A stretch of 5,516 bases of DNA, taken from positions 1 through 5,516 of the forward strand of contig JAQTYS010000183.1 of assembly GCA_028688175.1 (NCBI GenBank), in the 5' to 3' direction. This document shows positions 5,274 to 5,516 of this stretch, in pieces. The notes below the pieces were generated by a model. It was not told where the DNA came from, searched no databases, and saw only the letters and a list, made by a program, of their open reading frames with translations. Position numbers and translations under genes: made by a program. Position 1 is the first letter of the stretch. Every line of letters starts with the position of its first letter. The stretch is from Methanothrix sp. Lineage in GTDB: Archaea; Halobacteriota; Methanosarcinia; Methanotrichales; Methanotrichaceae.

Positions 5274-5516
5274 CTACAATTCTCCGGCCAATTTCAATAC
5301 AGCATCCTGTGTCTGTTGAGCAAGACGGAAGCCCAGCTCCTGGAGCCTATCTAGAGATGGCCTCACGACAGTCAGATGGCCTGCACGCTTTGCGTCCAGA
5401 AGTAACCCCAGCGTGCCCTTAATAGGTTTTCCCTTTGCAGCGGCCACGCGACGGGCCAGAGCATCATCCAGAAGTGCAACGCTTCCAGGCATTTCCAGGG
5501 CCAGCATTAGTACCTG
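5274..5516 (-). CDS. DUF3368 / PIN-like toxin, C-terminal fragment (gene runs off right edge)
   Basis: The frame is open to the right edge, and 80 codons plus a TAG (5276-5274) are visible, so the N-terminal half is missing. An ATG at 5507 is internal, because the frame continues upstream of it and family members are roughly twice this length. The visible part matches the DUF3368 C-terminal pattern: ALEMPGSVALLDDALARRVA with the acidic pair DD (visible residues 17-18), then GKPIKGTLGLLLDAKRAG (about 29-46), then VRPSLDRLQELGFRLAQQT. DUF3368 proteins are PIN-fold-related and usually act as toxins, presumed RNases, paired with a small upstream antitoxin such as UPF0175. That partner would lie outside the window. 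The gene is convergent with rbcL, 233 bp apart. Family call is by recognition, and toxin activity is inferred. Confidence 0.85.
   Translation of the reverse strand, partial: QVLMLALEMPGSVALLDDALARRVAAAKGKPIKGTLGLLLDAKRAGHLTVVRPSLDRLQELGFRLAQQTQDAVLKLAGEL

Noticed and set aside
5504..5507. ATG at 5507 as the start of a complete 77-residue leftward protein
   Set aside because: The frame stays open to the window edge, and the visible sequence is only the C-terminal half of the DUF3368 pattern, so the ATG is taken as internal.
1..5516. CRISPR array, insertion sequence or rRNA gene
   Set aside because: No regularly spaced repeats, transposase-like protein, terminal inverted repeats or rRNA-like sequence were seen.

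Overview
The window looks like chromosomal DNA of a methanogenic archaeon. The family content points to Methanosarcinales, and I would guess Methanothrix (Methanosaeta) or a close relative. The evidence is a form II/III RuBisCO very close in sequence to the Methanococcoides burtonii type, an Archaea-specific RecJ-like protein with a DnaJ-type zinc finger, the archaeal tRNA methylase aTrm56, and A/T-rich TATA-like boxes in the intergenic regions. The genus is an inference from remembered family sequences, not from a search.

Layout. Positions 1-734 hold a leftward pair: trm56 (177-734), then the first 52 codons of an ATP-grasp family protein that runs off the left edge. A divergent promoter region of about 110 bp (735-846) separates this pair from the rightward 710-residue RecJ-like phosphoesterase (847-2979). 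A 279-bp A/T-rich intergenic region (2980-3258) follows. It contains terminator-like T tracts, a possible hairpin and two directly repeated TATA-like boxes. Next come a rightward small two-helix membrane protein (3259-3600) and, only 12 bp later, the RuBisCO large subunit gene rbcL (3613-5040). The 233-bp stretch 5041-5273 holds a T tract, hairpins and what may be a broken antitoxin-like reading frame with a 10-bp tandem duplication. The window ends in the 3' part of a leftward DUF3368/PIN-type toxin gene (5274-5516), convergent with rbcL.

How the genes fit together. The left pair and the RecJ-like gene are nucleic-acid housekeeping functions reading away from a shared control region. The RuBisCO gene appears to be in one transcript with the small membrane protein, which is an unusual partner. 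No phosphoribulokinase, AMP phosphorylase or ribose-1,5-bisphosphate isomerase gene is visible here, so the window does not show whether RuBisCO serves nucleotide salvage or a reductive hexulose-phosphate-type route. The right end looks like accessory toxin-antitoxin territory. The points most worth a second look are the membrane protein/rbcL pairing, the insertion in the RuBisCO C-terminal barrel, the different codon use of rbcL, and the possible frameshifted remnant beside the toxin gene.
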